NCBI GenBank assembly: GCA_905339235.1
Contig: CAJPFG010000041.1
Location: forward strand, 1-64,000
DNA length: 64,000 nt
Source of the DNA: Phycisphaerales bacterium
GTDB taxonomy: Bacteria; Planctomycetota; Phycisphaerae; Phycisphaerales; UBA1924
Reading direction: 5' to 3'
The notes beneath the pieces were generated by a model. The model worked only from the letters and a program-made list of their open reading frames with translations, was not told the DNA's origin and did no database searches. The position numbers and the translations under genes were made by a program. Below are positions 51,318-59,352 of the stretch, one piece after another. Numbering within the stretch: position 1 is the stretch's first letter; each line of letters opens with the position of its first letter.

Positions 51318-52244
51318 ATGCCCGAGCGAGTCCGAATCACCGACGTTTCCCCCCGCGACGGCCTCCAAAACGAGGCCGGGATCATCCCCACCGCGGAGAA
51401 GGTGCGGCTGGTGGAACTGCTGTGCGGGACCGGGGTGGACGAGATCGAGGTGACCAGTTTCGTGAGCCCGAAGTGGGTGCCGCAGTTGGGCGACGCAACG
51501 GAGGTGCTCCGGGCGCTCAACCGCGATGCCCGCGGAACGCCGGTCTTTTCGGTTCTGGTTCCGAACGCCAAGGGCATGGAACTCGCCCGCGGCGGCGATG
51601 CGTATGACGCGATCGACAAGGTCGCGGTATTCACGGCGGCTTCCGAGACATTCAGCAAGCGCAATACCAACGCCACGATCGCGGAAACAGTTGAGCGCTT
51701 TCGTCCGGTGATCACCGAAGCGGTGGATTCGCGGTTTGCGATCCGTGGGTACATCTCGACCGTCATCGCTTGCCCGTTCGAAGGACCAATCCCGCCGGCC
51801 CAGGTTGCCCGGGTCGCCCGAATGCTCGCGACGCTCGGGCCTGACGAGATCGATCTGGGCGACACCATCGGGGCGGGCACCCCCGACACTGTCAAAGCGA
51901 TGCTCGGGGCCGTAGCGGACGAACTCGCGCCGGACGAACGCGAGTGGATGAGCCACTCTCAACTCACGCTGCACCTCCACGACACGTTCGGGCGTGCGGC
52001 GGATTGTGTGAAGGCGGCATTGGATTTCGGAATCCGCTCGTTTGACGGCTCTGTCGCGGGTCTTGGTGGGTGCCCATACGCAAGCACGCCGGGCAGGCGG
52101 GCGCCCGGAAACATCAGCACCGAACTGCTGGTGAAGACGATTCACGACGCGGGGTACGAGACGGGCGTGGACATGGAGCGCCTGGCGGAGGCCGCGGCGT
52201 TTGCGCGGGAGATCGTGGCGAAAAGCCGGGGGAGCGTTGGATGA
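51318..52244 (+). CDS. Hydroxymethylglutaryl-CoA lyase
   Basis: 308 residues from ATG 51318. VRITDVSPRDGLQNE with the metal-binding Asp/Arg, TSFVSPKWVPQLGDA, HLHDTFGRA and GLGGCPYASTPGRRAPGNISTE, including the catalytic Cys of the GGCPYA motif, identify the DRE-TIM lyase that splits HMG-CoA into acetyl-CoA and acetoacetate, the last step of leucine breakdown. Stop and start overlap with the enoyl-CoA hydratase gene (ATGA). Confidence 0.93.
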   Translation: MPERVRITDVSPRDGLQNEAGIIPTAEKVRLVELLCGTGVDEIEVTSFVSPKWVPQLGDATEVLRALNRDARGTPVFSVLVPNAKGMELARGGDAYDAIDKVAVFTAASETFSKRNTNATIAETVERFRPVITEAVDSRFAIRGYISTVIACPFEGPIPPAQVARVARMLATLGPDEIDLGDTIGAGTPDTVKAMLGAVADELAPDEREWMSHSQLTLHLHDTFGRAADCVKAALDFGIRSFDGSVAGLGGCPYASTPGRRAPGNISTELLVKTIHDAGYETGVDMERLAEAAAFAREIVAKSRGSVG

Positions 52245-52975
52245 TCCAGGTCGAGCCGCGGGGTGAGGTGGCGATCATCCGGCTGGATCGGCCGGCGAAA
52301 AAGAACGCGCAGACGCCGGAGATGCTGGCGTCGCTGGCGAAGGCGGTGGAGACGGCGATCAGTGCGCGGGCGATCGTGCTGTCGGGCGTGGGCGACACGT
52401 TCTGCGCGGGGTTCGATCTTTCGATGGCGCAGGCGGACGAGGCGGTGCTGGAGCGGCTGCTGCGCAACCTCTCCCGGGCGGCGCGGGCGCTGCGGGAGGC
52501 GCCCTGCCCGGTGGTGGCCAGTGCGCACGGCGCGGCCATCGCCGGCGGCTGTGCGCTCCTGTGCGGGTGCGACTTCGTCGTGACGCACGAGGGCGCGAAG
52601 ATCGGGTACCCCGCCGTGAGGCTGGGCATCTCGCCGGCCGTTTCGGCGCCGCACCTGTGCGCGCAGACCGGGTTCGGGCCGGCCCGCACCCTTCAACTGG
52701 ACCCCGGGCTGATTTCCGGGCGCGAGGCGCGGCGGATCGGGCTGGCGAGCGATCTGGCCGCGACGGGCCCCGAGTGCGAGCCTCGCGCGATCGTGCTTGC
52801 GCGGTCGTTCGCGGTCAAGCCCCGGCATGCCCTGGGGTACACCCGGCGGTGGCTGAACGAGATCGACGGGTCGCTGGACGAGTCCTCGCACGAGGCGGCG
52901 ATGCGGTCGTCTCTGGCCTGCGTGGGGACCGCGGAGTTGCGCGAGCGGCTGGCGGCGGCGTGGCGGAAGGTGTAA
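52241..52975 (+). CDS. Enoyl-CoA hydratase/isomerase family protein, candidate methylglutaconyl-CoA hydratase
   Basis: 244 residues from ATG 52241, coupled to the HMG-CoA lyase gene. Crotonase-fold motifs are present: RLDRPAKKNAQTPEML, the oxyanion-hole segment GDTFCAGFDLS, and HGAAIAGGCALLCGCDFVV. The usual catalytic Glu position falls in AKIGYPAVRLGISPAV, where Glu is replaced by Ala/Gly-type residues (family consensus F-x-x-PE-x-x-GI/L), so hydratase activity is uncertain. Coupling to HMG-CoA lyase suggests the methylglutaconyl-CoA hydratase step of leucine degradation. Confidence 0.85.
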   Translation: MIQVEPRGEVAIIRLDRPAKKNAQTPEMLASLAKAVETAISARAIVLSGVGDTFCAGFDLSMAQADEAVLERLLRNLSRAARALREAPCPVVASAHGAAIAGGCALLCGCDFVVTHEGAKIGYPAVRLGISPAVSAPHLCAQTGFGPARTLQLDPGLISGREARRIGLASDLAATGPECEPRAIVLARSFAVKPRHALGYTRRWLNEIDGSLDESSHEAAMRSSLACVGTAELRERLAAAWRKV

Positions 52976-53022
52976 CCCGTTCGGTGGCGATTCGAGCGCT
53001 GTCGGCGCGGTACGATCCGCCC

Positions 53023-53997
53023 ATGCCCCCCGCCAAACCATTCGTCGGCATCGATCTCGGCGGAACAAACATTCAGTTCGGCGTGGTCTCGCCGGAAATG
53101 AAACTGATCGGCGAGGCCAAACGCAAGACCAAGGCCGAAGAAAAACTCGACGGCGTGCTGGGGCGGATCGAAGCGGGGATCGAGGAGGCGTGCGCCGAGG
53201 CGGGGGTCGAGGTAAGTGCGCTGGGGGGCATCGGGATCGGCGCTCCGGGCGCGGTGGACCCGATCAAGGGGGTTGTGCTGGAGGCGGTGAATCTTCGGTG
53301 GGACGATGTGCCGCTGGCGGAGATTCTCACCAAGCGGCTGAAGATCAAGACCTTTCTCGACAACGACGTGAACGCCGCGGTGTACGGGGAGAACAGGCTC
53401 GGCGCCGGGAAGAACGCCAAGAACATTCTGGGGGTATGGATCGGGACGGGGATCGGCGGAGGGTTGATCCTCAACGGTGAGTTGTACTATGGGCACTACC
53501 TCACGGCCGGCGAGATCGGCCACACGGTGCTGTTTCCCAACCTGCCGCGCGGGATTCGCTCGCTGGAGCAGAACTGCTCGCGCACGTCGATCGTGGACCG
53601 GCTGGTCAAACTCATCCGCGCGAACCACAAGTCCAAGGTCACCGGCGAGGTCGGCGACGAGTTCGAGAAGATCAAGTCACGCACGCTGGCGCGGTACTAT
53701 CGGGAGGGCGAGAAGGAGGACAAACTGGTGATCGAGGTGGTGGACGCCGCGGCTGACCTGCTGGGGCAGTCCATCGGATCGATCGTGACGCTGCTGTCTC
53801 TGCCGCGGGTGGTGCTGGGTGGCGGCCTGACCGAGGCGCTGGGCCCGGTGTTCGTGGAGCGGGTCGAGCGCGTGGTCAAGGAGGTCGCGTTCCCCGATGC
53901 GTGCAAGAAGGTGGATGTGGTGGAGAGTTCGCTGGAAGACAACGCGGGCGTGTTCGGGGCGGCGATGATCGCGATGGAGAGGGGCGGGGGGAAATAG
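53023..53997 (+). CDS. ROK-family sugar kinase
   Basis: 324 residues from ATG 53023. FVGIDLGGTNIQFGVV (phosphate loop, residues 7-22), GIGAPGAVDPIKGVV, the catalytic FLDNDVNAAVYGENRLGAG and GTGIGGGLILNGELYYG, then HYLTAGEIGHTV are ROK hallmarks, indicating a glucokinase-like enzyme. The cysteine cluster CGCGxxGCLE that binds zinc in most ROK proteins is replaced by LEQNCSRTSI, placing it among the zinc-less ROKs. A ~30-residue charged insertion follows (VGDEFEKIKSRTLARYYREG). Substrate not certain. Confidence 0.9.
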   Translation: MPPAKPFVGIDLGGTNIQFGVVSPEMKLIGEAKRKTKAEEKLDGVLGRIEAGIEEACAEAGVEVSALGGIGIGAPGAVDPIKGVVLEAVNLRWDDVPLAEILTKRLKIKTFLDNDVNAAVYGENRLGAGKNAKNILGVWIGTGIGGGLILNGELYYGHYLTAGEIGHTVLFPNLPRGIRSLEQNCSRTSIVDRLVKLIRANHKSKVTGEVGDEFEKIKSRTLARYYREGEKEDKLVIEVVDAAADLLGQSIGSIVTLLSLPRVVLGGGLTEALGPVFVERVERVVKEVAFPDACKKVDVVESSLEDNAGVFGAAMIAMERGGGK

Positions 53998-54035
53998 CGA
54001 ATCGCGAATGGCAAATCGCAGATTCATTGGGTTGG

Positions 54036-54368
54036 CTAGGCGACGGCTTTCTTCTGCTTGCTGAGCACTCCCAGGCGCCATCCGCCGTGGGGGTCGATTT
54101 CGCAGCGGGTGACGATGCCGGTCTGGCGCGGCCACATGGGGGAATCGGGGACCAGCGAAACGCCCGCGCCGGGGTCCACCCGGATGGGTGACTTGATGCC
54201 GATGCCCGTCCAGGAGGCGTCGAGCAGTTCAACCCGGGCGAGGGTGCCGGCGCCGATGTTCGTGGAGAACACCGCCATGGCGCCCCCGGTCATCGCTCGG
54301 CGCGGCAGTTTCCGGCGGTCGGTCTGGTCCTGCGCCTTGGTCGTGTCCGCGAGCGTGAGCGTGGGCAT
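54036..54368 (-). CDS. PilZ-domain protein
   Basis: 110 residues. RRKLPRRA near residue 18 and DASWTGIGIKS near 50 supply the two c-di-GMP-binding motifs (RxxxR and D/NxSxxG) of the PilZ fold, and the remainder is a beta-barrel-like sequence ending in KQKKAVA. Single-domain PilZ proteins act as c-di-GMP effectors. The HD-GYP/PilZ protein at 6272 is the other c-di-GMP element in the window. Confidence 0.8.
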   Translation of the reverse strand: MPTLTLADTTKAQDQTDRRKLPRRAMTGGAMAVFSTNIGAGTLARVELLDASWTGIGIKSPIRVDPGAGVSLVPDSPMWPRQTGIVTRCEIDPHGGWRLGVLSKQKKAVA

Positions 54369-54507
54369 GGCGGGCTCCCGATAGGGTCCGCACCCCGCGG
54401 CCTGAGACCCGTCCGTGAGAACTCGGGCCGCGGGGGGCGTGACCCGTTACCACGCGTATCGGACGGTCCAAGAACGCACTTGAGGCGGGAATCAACGGAA
54501 TTCGGGG

Positions 54508-55062
54508 CTATCCCAGCCCGATCCGGCCGGCGCAGGCGCGGTACCGGTCGGTCATGGCCTCCAGCGAGGCGGGAATCACGCGGACATTGCCGACCACGGC
54601 CATGAAGTTCACGTCCCCGCCCCAGCGGGGCACGAGGTGGGCGTGGAAGTGCTGGGGCACGCCCGCGCCGGCGGCGCGGCCCTGGTTGATTCCGATGTTA
54701 ATGCCCTGGGGCTCGAGCGTGCGCTGCATGAGGTCGGCCGCCGCCTCGACGAGTTTCCAGAGTTGGGCGCGCTGCGCGGGCTCGTAGTCCAGCAGCGTGG
54801 GGCGTGCTTCGCCCAGTGCGACGAGCAGGTGGCCGTTGGCGTACGGATACTTGTTGAGCAGGATCAGGCCGTGGACCGTGCGCACGACGACGTGGTTTTT
54901 GAGGTCGTCTTGAGGGGTACGCCAGTAGTCGAGGAGAAAGGAGCCGGAGGAGGCAGTCGGGGGGCCGGATTTTTTCTCCGCCGCGTCGAGGGACTCGAGG
55001 TAGTTCATGCGCCAAGGGGCGTGGAGGGCGTCCGGGGCGCGGCCGGGCTCGGGAGTAGACAT
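54508..55062 (-). CDS. HIT-family hydrolase/transferase
   Basis: 184 residues from ATG 55062 (the long upstream frame lies antisense to the AAA gene). KYPYANGHLLVAL and INQGRAAGAGVPQHFHAHLVPRW, with the histidine triad H138-F-H140-A-H142, place it in the HIT family, close to the AP-4-A phosphorylase/ADP-sulfurylase-like group. Such enzymes cleave dinucleoside polyphosphates or nucleotide-phosphoramidates. Convergent in orientation with the ROK gene and divergent from the AAA ATPase gene. Confidence 0.9.
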   Translation of the reverse strand: MSTPEPGRAPDALHAPWRMNYLESLDAAEKKSGPPTASSGSFLLDYWRTPQDDLKNHVVVRTVHGLILLNKYPYANGHLLVALGEARPTLLDYEPAQRAQLWKLVEAAADLMQRTLEPQGINIGINQGRAAGAGVPQHFHAHLVPRWGGDVNFMAVVGNVRVIPASLEAMTDRYRACAGRIGLG

Positions 55063-55110
55063 CGGACGATGGTATCGTCGTGGGGTTGGGATGTGGTATA
55101 ACGGGGCGTC

Positions 55111-56604
55111 ATGAAGCCGGATCGGCTGCGAAAGTTCCTGAATCCTCGCCACCCTTGCGTGCGCATCCCGACGCACGAGGAGTTCGAGGCGAGCGAACTG
55201 GTGTACCAGGCCGCGTCGTGGCTGGGGTTCACGAACTGGACGTGGTCGGCGACACAGGGGCTGCGGCCCAGCGACCTGGCGGGGCCCGCGATCCCGGAGA
55301 CGGAGAATCCCGGCGCGGCGCTGGTGTACCTGAGCGAGAACCTGCGAGGGTCGGTGCTGCTCGTGACGCACGACCTGGCGGAACACCTGGCAGACCCGCT
55401 GGTGCTGCGTGCGTGGCGGGACCTGGTGGAACGAGCGCGGGTGGGGGGCGAGAACCGGTTGCAGGTCGTGATGATCGATCACTCGGAACGGGTGCCGGAT
55501 GTGGTGGCGGCGCTCTCGACGGTGTACCGCATCGAACTGCCGGACGATCCCGAGATCGAGCGGATCTGCCGGCGCGTGATCGCGCGACTGAACCGCGACG
55601 GGCCCGTGGAGGCCGCGGTCACGCCCGACCTGTTCCGTCGAATCGTGCAGCAACTGCGGGGCCTTTCGAGACGGCAGGTGGAGAGCGTCATTACCGAAGC
55701 CGTGCTCAACGATCGGGCGCTGACCGAGGACGACCTTGCCGTCATCATCGAAGCGAAGCGGCGGGCGTTCGAGTCGGTCGGGGTGCTCGAGTTCGTGAAA
55801 GCGCCCACGTCGCTGGCCGATATCGGTGGGTTGGAACGGCTCAAACGCTGGCTGGGCCAGCGGACGGAGGCGTTTTCGGATGCGGCCGCGGCCTGCGGGA
55901 TCACCCCGCCCCGGGGCGTGATGCTGCTTGGCGTTCAAGGCGCGGGCAAGAGCCTGGCGGCGAAGGCCATCGCGACGGCGTGGACTCGCCCGCTGATGCG
56001 GCTGGACCCCAGCGCCCTGTACGACCGGTACATCGGCGAGAGCGAGCGGCGGCTGCGGGATGCGCTCCGGCAGGCGGAGGCCATGGCCCCGATGGTCCTG
56101 TGGATCGACGAGATCGAGAAGGGATTCGCCGGCGCCGCCAGCACGAGCACCGACGGCGGATTGTCGCGGCGGATGTTCGGCACCCTGCTGACCTGGATGC
56201 AGGAGCACCACGCGCCGGTCTTCCTGGTGGCGACCGCCAACGACATCGAGGCGCTCCCGCCCGAGTTGCTCCGCAAAGGCCGGTTCGACGAGATCTTCTT
56301 CGTGGATCTGCCCGGGCCGGAGGCGCGGCGGCGGGTGTTCGAGATCCACCTTGCCAAACGCTCCCAGCCGCCGGCCCACTTCGATCTGGACGAGTTGTCG
56401 AAAGCCTCCGAAGGGTTCAGCGGCGCGGAAATCGAGCAGGCGGTGATCGCCGCGCTGTACGACTCCTTCGACCGGAACACGGTGCTCACGACGAGGCACG
56501 TGGTGGAGGCGATCCGCGGCACCAGCCCGCTGAGCGTGACGATGCGCGAGCGGGTAGACGAGTTGCGCGCGTGGGCCGCGGGGCGGTGCGTGCCGGCGGA
56601 TTGA
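55111..56604 (+). CDS. Ycf46-like AAA+ ATPase
   Basis: 497 residues. The N-terminal ~220 residues form the domain typical of cyanobacterial/plastid Ycf46 (THEEFEASELVYQAASWLG ... LIVTHD-like strand). Then an AAA module: GVQGAGKS Walker A (274-281), VLWIDE Walker B (329-334), VATANDIEALPPELLRKGRFDEIFFV with sensor 1 and the arginine finger, and a C-terminal lid GFSGAEIEQAVIAA. ATP-driven remodelling role; in cyanobacteria Ycf46 is linked to inorganic-carbon use and in general is poorly known. Transcribed divergently from the HIT gene. Confidence 0.87.
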   Translation: MKPDRLRKFLNPRHPCVRIPTHEEFEASELVYQAASWLGFTNWTWSATQGLRPSDLAGPAIPETENPGAALVYLSENLRGSVLLVTHDLAEHLADPLVLRAWRDLVERARVGGENRLQVVMIDHSERVPDVVAALSTVYRIELPDDPEIERICRRVIARLNRDGPVEAAVTPDLFRRIVQQLRGLSRRQVESVITEAVLNDRALTEDDLAVIIEAKRRAFESVGVLEFVKAPTSLADIGGLERLKRWLGQRTEAFSDAAAACGITPPRGVMLLGVQGAGKSLAAKAIATAWTRPLMRLDPSALYDRYIGESERRLRDALRQAEAMAPMVLWIDEIEKGFAGAASTSTDGGLSRRMFGTLLTWMQEHHAPVFLVATANDIEALPPELLRKGRFDEIFFVDLPGPEARRRVFEIHLAKRSQPPAHFDLDELSKASEGFSGAEIEQAVIAALYDSFDRNTVLTTRHVVEAIRGTSPLSVTMRERVDELRAWAAGRCVPAD

Positions 56605-56690
56605 TCGAGCCGGAATCCGCGCCCGACCTTGGATGTCGCGAAACTCGCTCCGCCGACTTCTACACTCCCATTCCCAACCAAGGAGTCCGC

Positions 56691-58202
56691 ATGTTCCAGT
56701 CCGTGTCTGTTTCGTCCCGAGCCGCGGCGTCGGTGATTGTCTTCGGCCATTTCTCGGAGAAGGGCGCCGGCCGGCCGCTGGACGCCAGGAGCAAGTCCCG
56801 GGCCGCGGGCCTCGGCGTTGCCGACGCCATCGGCGCGGCGATCAAGCGTCCCGAGGCGACGGGCGAATCGGGAGTTGTCGTGGAGGTATCGGGCGCGACC
56901 TCGCGGAAGGGCGCCGCGGACCGCGTGCTGCTCGTGGGGCTTGGCGCCCAGGAACATTTCGACACCGGGTCGGTTCGAGCGCTCGCGGCCGCGGTGGGGC
57001 GGAAACTCTCGGCCATCAAGGCGACGAGCGTGGAGTTCGCGCTGGAAGGCGCCCTCGCGGTGGCGAAGATCGACGAGGAGGCCGCGGGGGTCTGCGTCGG
57101 CGAGGCGCTGGGGTTGCTCTCGTGGAACTGCGACGAGTTCCGCGGGAAGGCGACCACGATCTCCAGAAAAGAGAAACTCACGGTCCGGGCCGAGGGGGAG
57201 TTCGGCGCTGGGGTGTCGCGGGGCCTGGCGCTGGCGGAGGCCGCGAACATCGCGCGCACACTCAGCCAGTCGCCGCCGAACATCGCGACGCCGCGCTGGA
57301 TGGCGGACCAGGCGAAGCGGATCGCCCGCAGGGCGGGGCTGAAGATCTCGGTCGTGGAGGGGGAGGGGCTGGTTCGCGAGAAGTGCGAGGGGCTGATTAA
57401 TGTCGGCAAGGCGAGCGAGAACAAGCCCTGCCTGATCCGGCTGGAGTACGTGCCCAAGGGCGGTGGGAGCGGCAAGCCGCTGGTGCTCATCGGAAAGACG
57501 ATGACCTACGACACCGGCGGGCTGTCGCTGAAGGTGAACAACGGCATGGTGGGGATGAAGCGCGACAAGGACGGCGGCTGCGCCGTCCTGGGCGCGATGC
57601 ACGCCATCGCCACCGCGATCAAGCCGCGCAAACGCGTGGTCGCGTACATGGCCTCGGCCGAGAACTCGATCTCGGACGAGGCGTACCGCCCCGACGACGT
57701 GCTGACCTACCGCAACGGCGTTACGGTCGAGGTCACCAACACCGACGCCGAGGGGCGGCTGGTGCTGGCCGATGCGCTGTGCATCGCGTGCGAGAAGGAC
57801 AATCCCGCGGCCGTGATCGACCTGGCCACGCTCACCGGCGGGGTGATCACCGCGCTTGGCAGCACGTACGCCGGGCTCTTCTGCGACGACGACAAACTCC
57901 GCGCGAAGGTCGAGGCCGCGGCCGGCGTGGCGGGTGAGCGCGTCTGGCGCCTCCCCATGCACCAGGAATACCGGGACATGATGAAGAGCCCGGTGGCGGA
58001 CATCGTGAACAGCAACCCCAACCGCAAGGCCCACGCCGGCCAGGGCGCGGCGTTCTTGTCCTACTTCGTGAAGGAGGGGGTGCCGTGGTGCCACCTGGAC
58101 ATCGCGGGCGTGCACGTGTCGGAGAAGAACGCCGGGATGTTCATCGAGGGTCCGACGGGGTGGGGGGCGCGGCTGCTGGTGAATCTGGTGGATGCGTGGT
58201 AG
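56691..58202 (+). CDS. pepA: Leucyl aminopeptidase (M17)
   Basis: 503 residues; AAGGAG at 56679-56684 supports ATG 56691. The N-terminal macro-like domain is followed by the M17 catalytic domain: LIGKTMTYDTGGLSLK with the metal-binding Lys/Asp, MASAENSISDEAYRPDDV, the signature NTDAEGRLVLADAL and DLATLTGG. It is a cytoplasmic, hexameric, two-metal aminopeptidase for peptide turnover. GKGLTFDTGG in typical members is changed to GKTMTYDTGG here, a mild variation. All metal ligands I can place are kept. Confidence 0.93.
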   Translation: MFQSVSVSSRAAASVIVFGHFSEKGAGRPLDARSKSRAAGLGVADAIGAAIKRPEATGESGVVVEVSGATSRKGAADRVLLVGLGAQEHFDTGSVRALAAAVGRKLSAIKATSVEFALEGALAVAKIDEEAAGVCVGEALGLLSWNCDEFRGKATTISRKEKLTVRAEGEFGAGVSRGLALAEAANIARTLSQSPPNIATPRWMADQAKRIARRAGLKISVVEGEGLVREKCEGLINVGKASENKPCLIRLEYVPKGGGSGKPLVLIGKTMTYDTGGLSLKVNNGMVGMKRDKDGGCAVLGAMHAIATAIKPRKRVVAYMASAENSISDEAYRPDDVLTYRNGVTVEVTNTDAEGRLVLADALCIACEKDNPAAVIDLATLTGGVITALGSTYAGLFCDDDKLRAKVEAAAGVAGERVWRLPMHQEYRDMMKSPVADIVNSNPNRKAHAGQGAAFLSYFVKEGVPWCHLDIAGVHVSEKNAGMFIEGPTGWGARLLVNLVDAW

Positions 58203-58208
58203 CGGTCG

Positions 58209-59192
58209 TCATGCGGGGGCGTCGGGGCCCGGAGGAGATGTTGGCAGCGCCGGGAACATTGGCACGGGCGTGATCCAAGGCAACGGGTTTTTGCCCAAGC
58301 GAACGTCGCGGATGCGACGCCGGCATTTGTCGATAAGGACGATGCTCAGGATCCACGCGGCGAGCGGCCCCAGGCCGCAAAAGAAGAGTCCGACCGTGCT
58401 GAGGAGGGGGAGCAGCCAGATCATCACTCTGGCGAAGTTCTGCAGGCCGAAGTCCGGAACTCGCGCCGCGAGGTGGCGCACGTACCACGCGCCGAGCGCC
58501 GCGCGGGTTGCGGACACGCCGATGCCGATCAGCCTGATCGCCGAAACGATGATGATGGTCACCCAGGGAATCATGGCGGGCCCACCCGGACCGCCGGAGG
58601 TGGTCGTTGCAGTGCCGCCGATGCCTTGGACCATGAGCCGGCGCACCGAGGGGATGAAGACCGTCACCGCTGATGCCAGAGTCAGGATCAGTTCGGTAAT
58701 CAGGGCGATTCGGACCCAGCGGCGGGCCTTCTCGCTCGCGTCGGCTCCCAACTGTCCCGCGTCGGCGCGGGAAAACAGAAACCAGCCGAAGATCGCGACC
58801 GACGCGCCGGCGGCGGGGAGTACGCCCGCGATGACCTCCAGGCCGCGCCCCGAAGCCACTGCCTGCCCGCCCAACTTCGAAGCGCTCTGCAAGACAGCGG
58901 AGAGAACCCCGGCAACCAAGGGGCAGAAGGCTCCCCACTCGATGACGATCGCGCCGTAATGCAGGGTTTTGAGGTAGTCCTCGTTGGCGAACTCGAGGAG
59001 ATTGCCGCGGAGCGAACGCTGGATCGGCGCGCCGCACTCCGGGCAAACACCCTCGGCGGCGAGGCCCTTGATGTTGTAACCGCACGCGAGGCACGGTCGG
59101 TCGTCGCTCACGGCCGTGAAGGCCGGGAGTTCCGGCGGCGCATCGCTCGCGTGCATGGGTTCGGGCGGGGGAGTGGGGGCGTCTGAATCCAT
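58209..59192 (-). CDS. Polytopic membrane protein with N-terminal zinc ribbon
   Basis: 327 residues from ATG 59192; the longer frame to 59300 would overlap the tRNA gene. CLACGYNIKGLAAEGVCPEC (about residues 34-53) is the planctomycete-type zinc ribbon. Six or so membrane helices follow in pairs (about 76-98, 113-136, 160-180, 207-230, 262-295). No family is recognised. Function unknown. Confidence 0.75.
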   Translation of the reverse strand: MDSDAPTPPPEPMHASDAPPELPAFTAVSDDRPCLACGYNIKGLAAEGVCPECGAPIQRSLRGNLLEFANEDYLKTLHYGAIVIEWGAFCPLVAGVLSAVLQSASKLGGQAVASGRGLEVIAGVLPAAGASVAIFGWFLFSRADAGQLGADASEKARRWVRIALITELILTLASAVTVFIPSVRRLMVQGIGGTATTTSGGPGGPAMIPWVTIIIVSAIRLIGIGVSATRAALGAWYVRHLAARVPDFGLQNFARVMIWLLPLLSTVGLFFCGLGPLAAWILSIVLIDKCRRRIRDVRLGKNPLPWITPVPMFPALPTSPPGPDAPA

Positions 59193-59272
59193 CGGTTGGC
59201 GTCCGGCTGCAGGACAATCTACCACCGAACGGTGAGCGATGCAGGGTCCGCGACCTATGCTTGATCGGTGTC

Positions 59273-59346
59273 GGCCCCGTAGCTCAGTTGGACAGAGCAC
59301 CGTGCTTCGAACGCGGGGGTCGCAGGTTCGAATCCTGCCGGGGTCG
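59273..59346 (+). tRNA. tRNA-Arg(TCG)
   Basis: Canonical 74-base cloverleaf: acceptor GGCCCCG/CGGGGTC, T8-A9, D-arm GCTC/GAGC, anticodon arm CCGTG-CTTCGAA-CGCGG with anticodon TCG (59306-59308), T-arm GCAGG-TTCGAAT-CCTGC, and discriminator G. CCA is not encoded. It reads CGA-type arginine codons. Confidence 0.95.
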
Positions 59347-59352
59347 CTTTGG

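Noticed and set aside
54508-56499. 663-residue minus-strand frame over the AAA ATPase gene
   Set aside because: Only the last 184 residues (HIT protein) have a family signature; the rest is antisense to a well-supported AAA gene.
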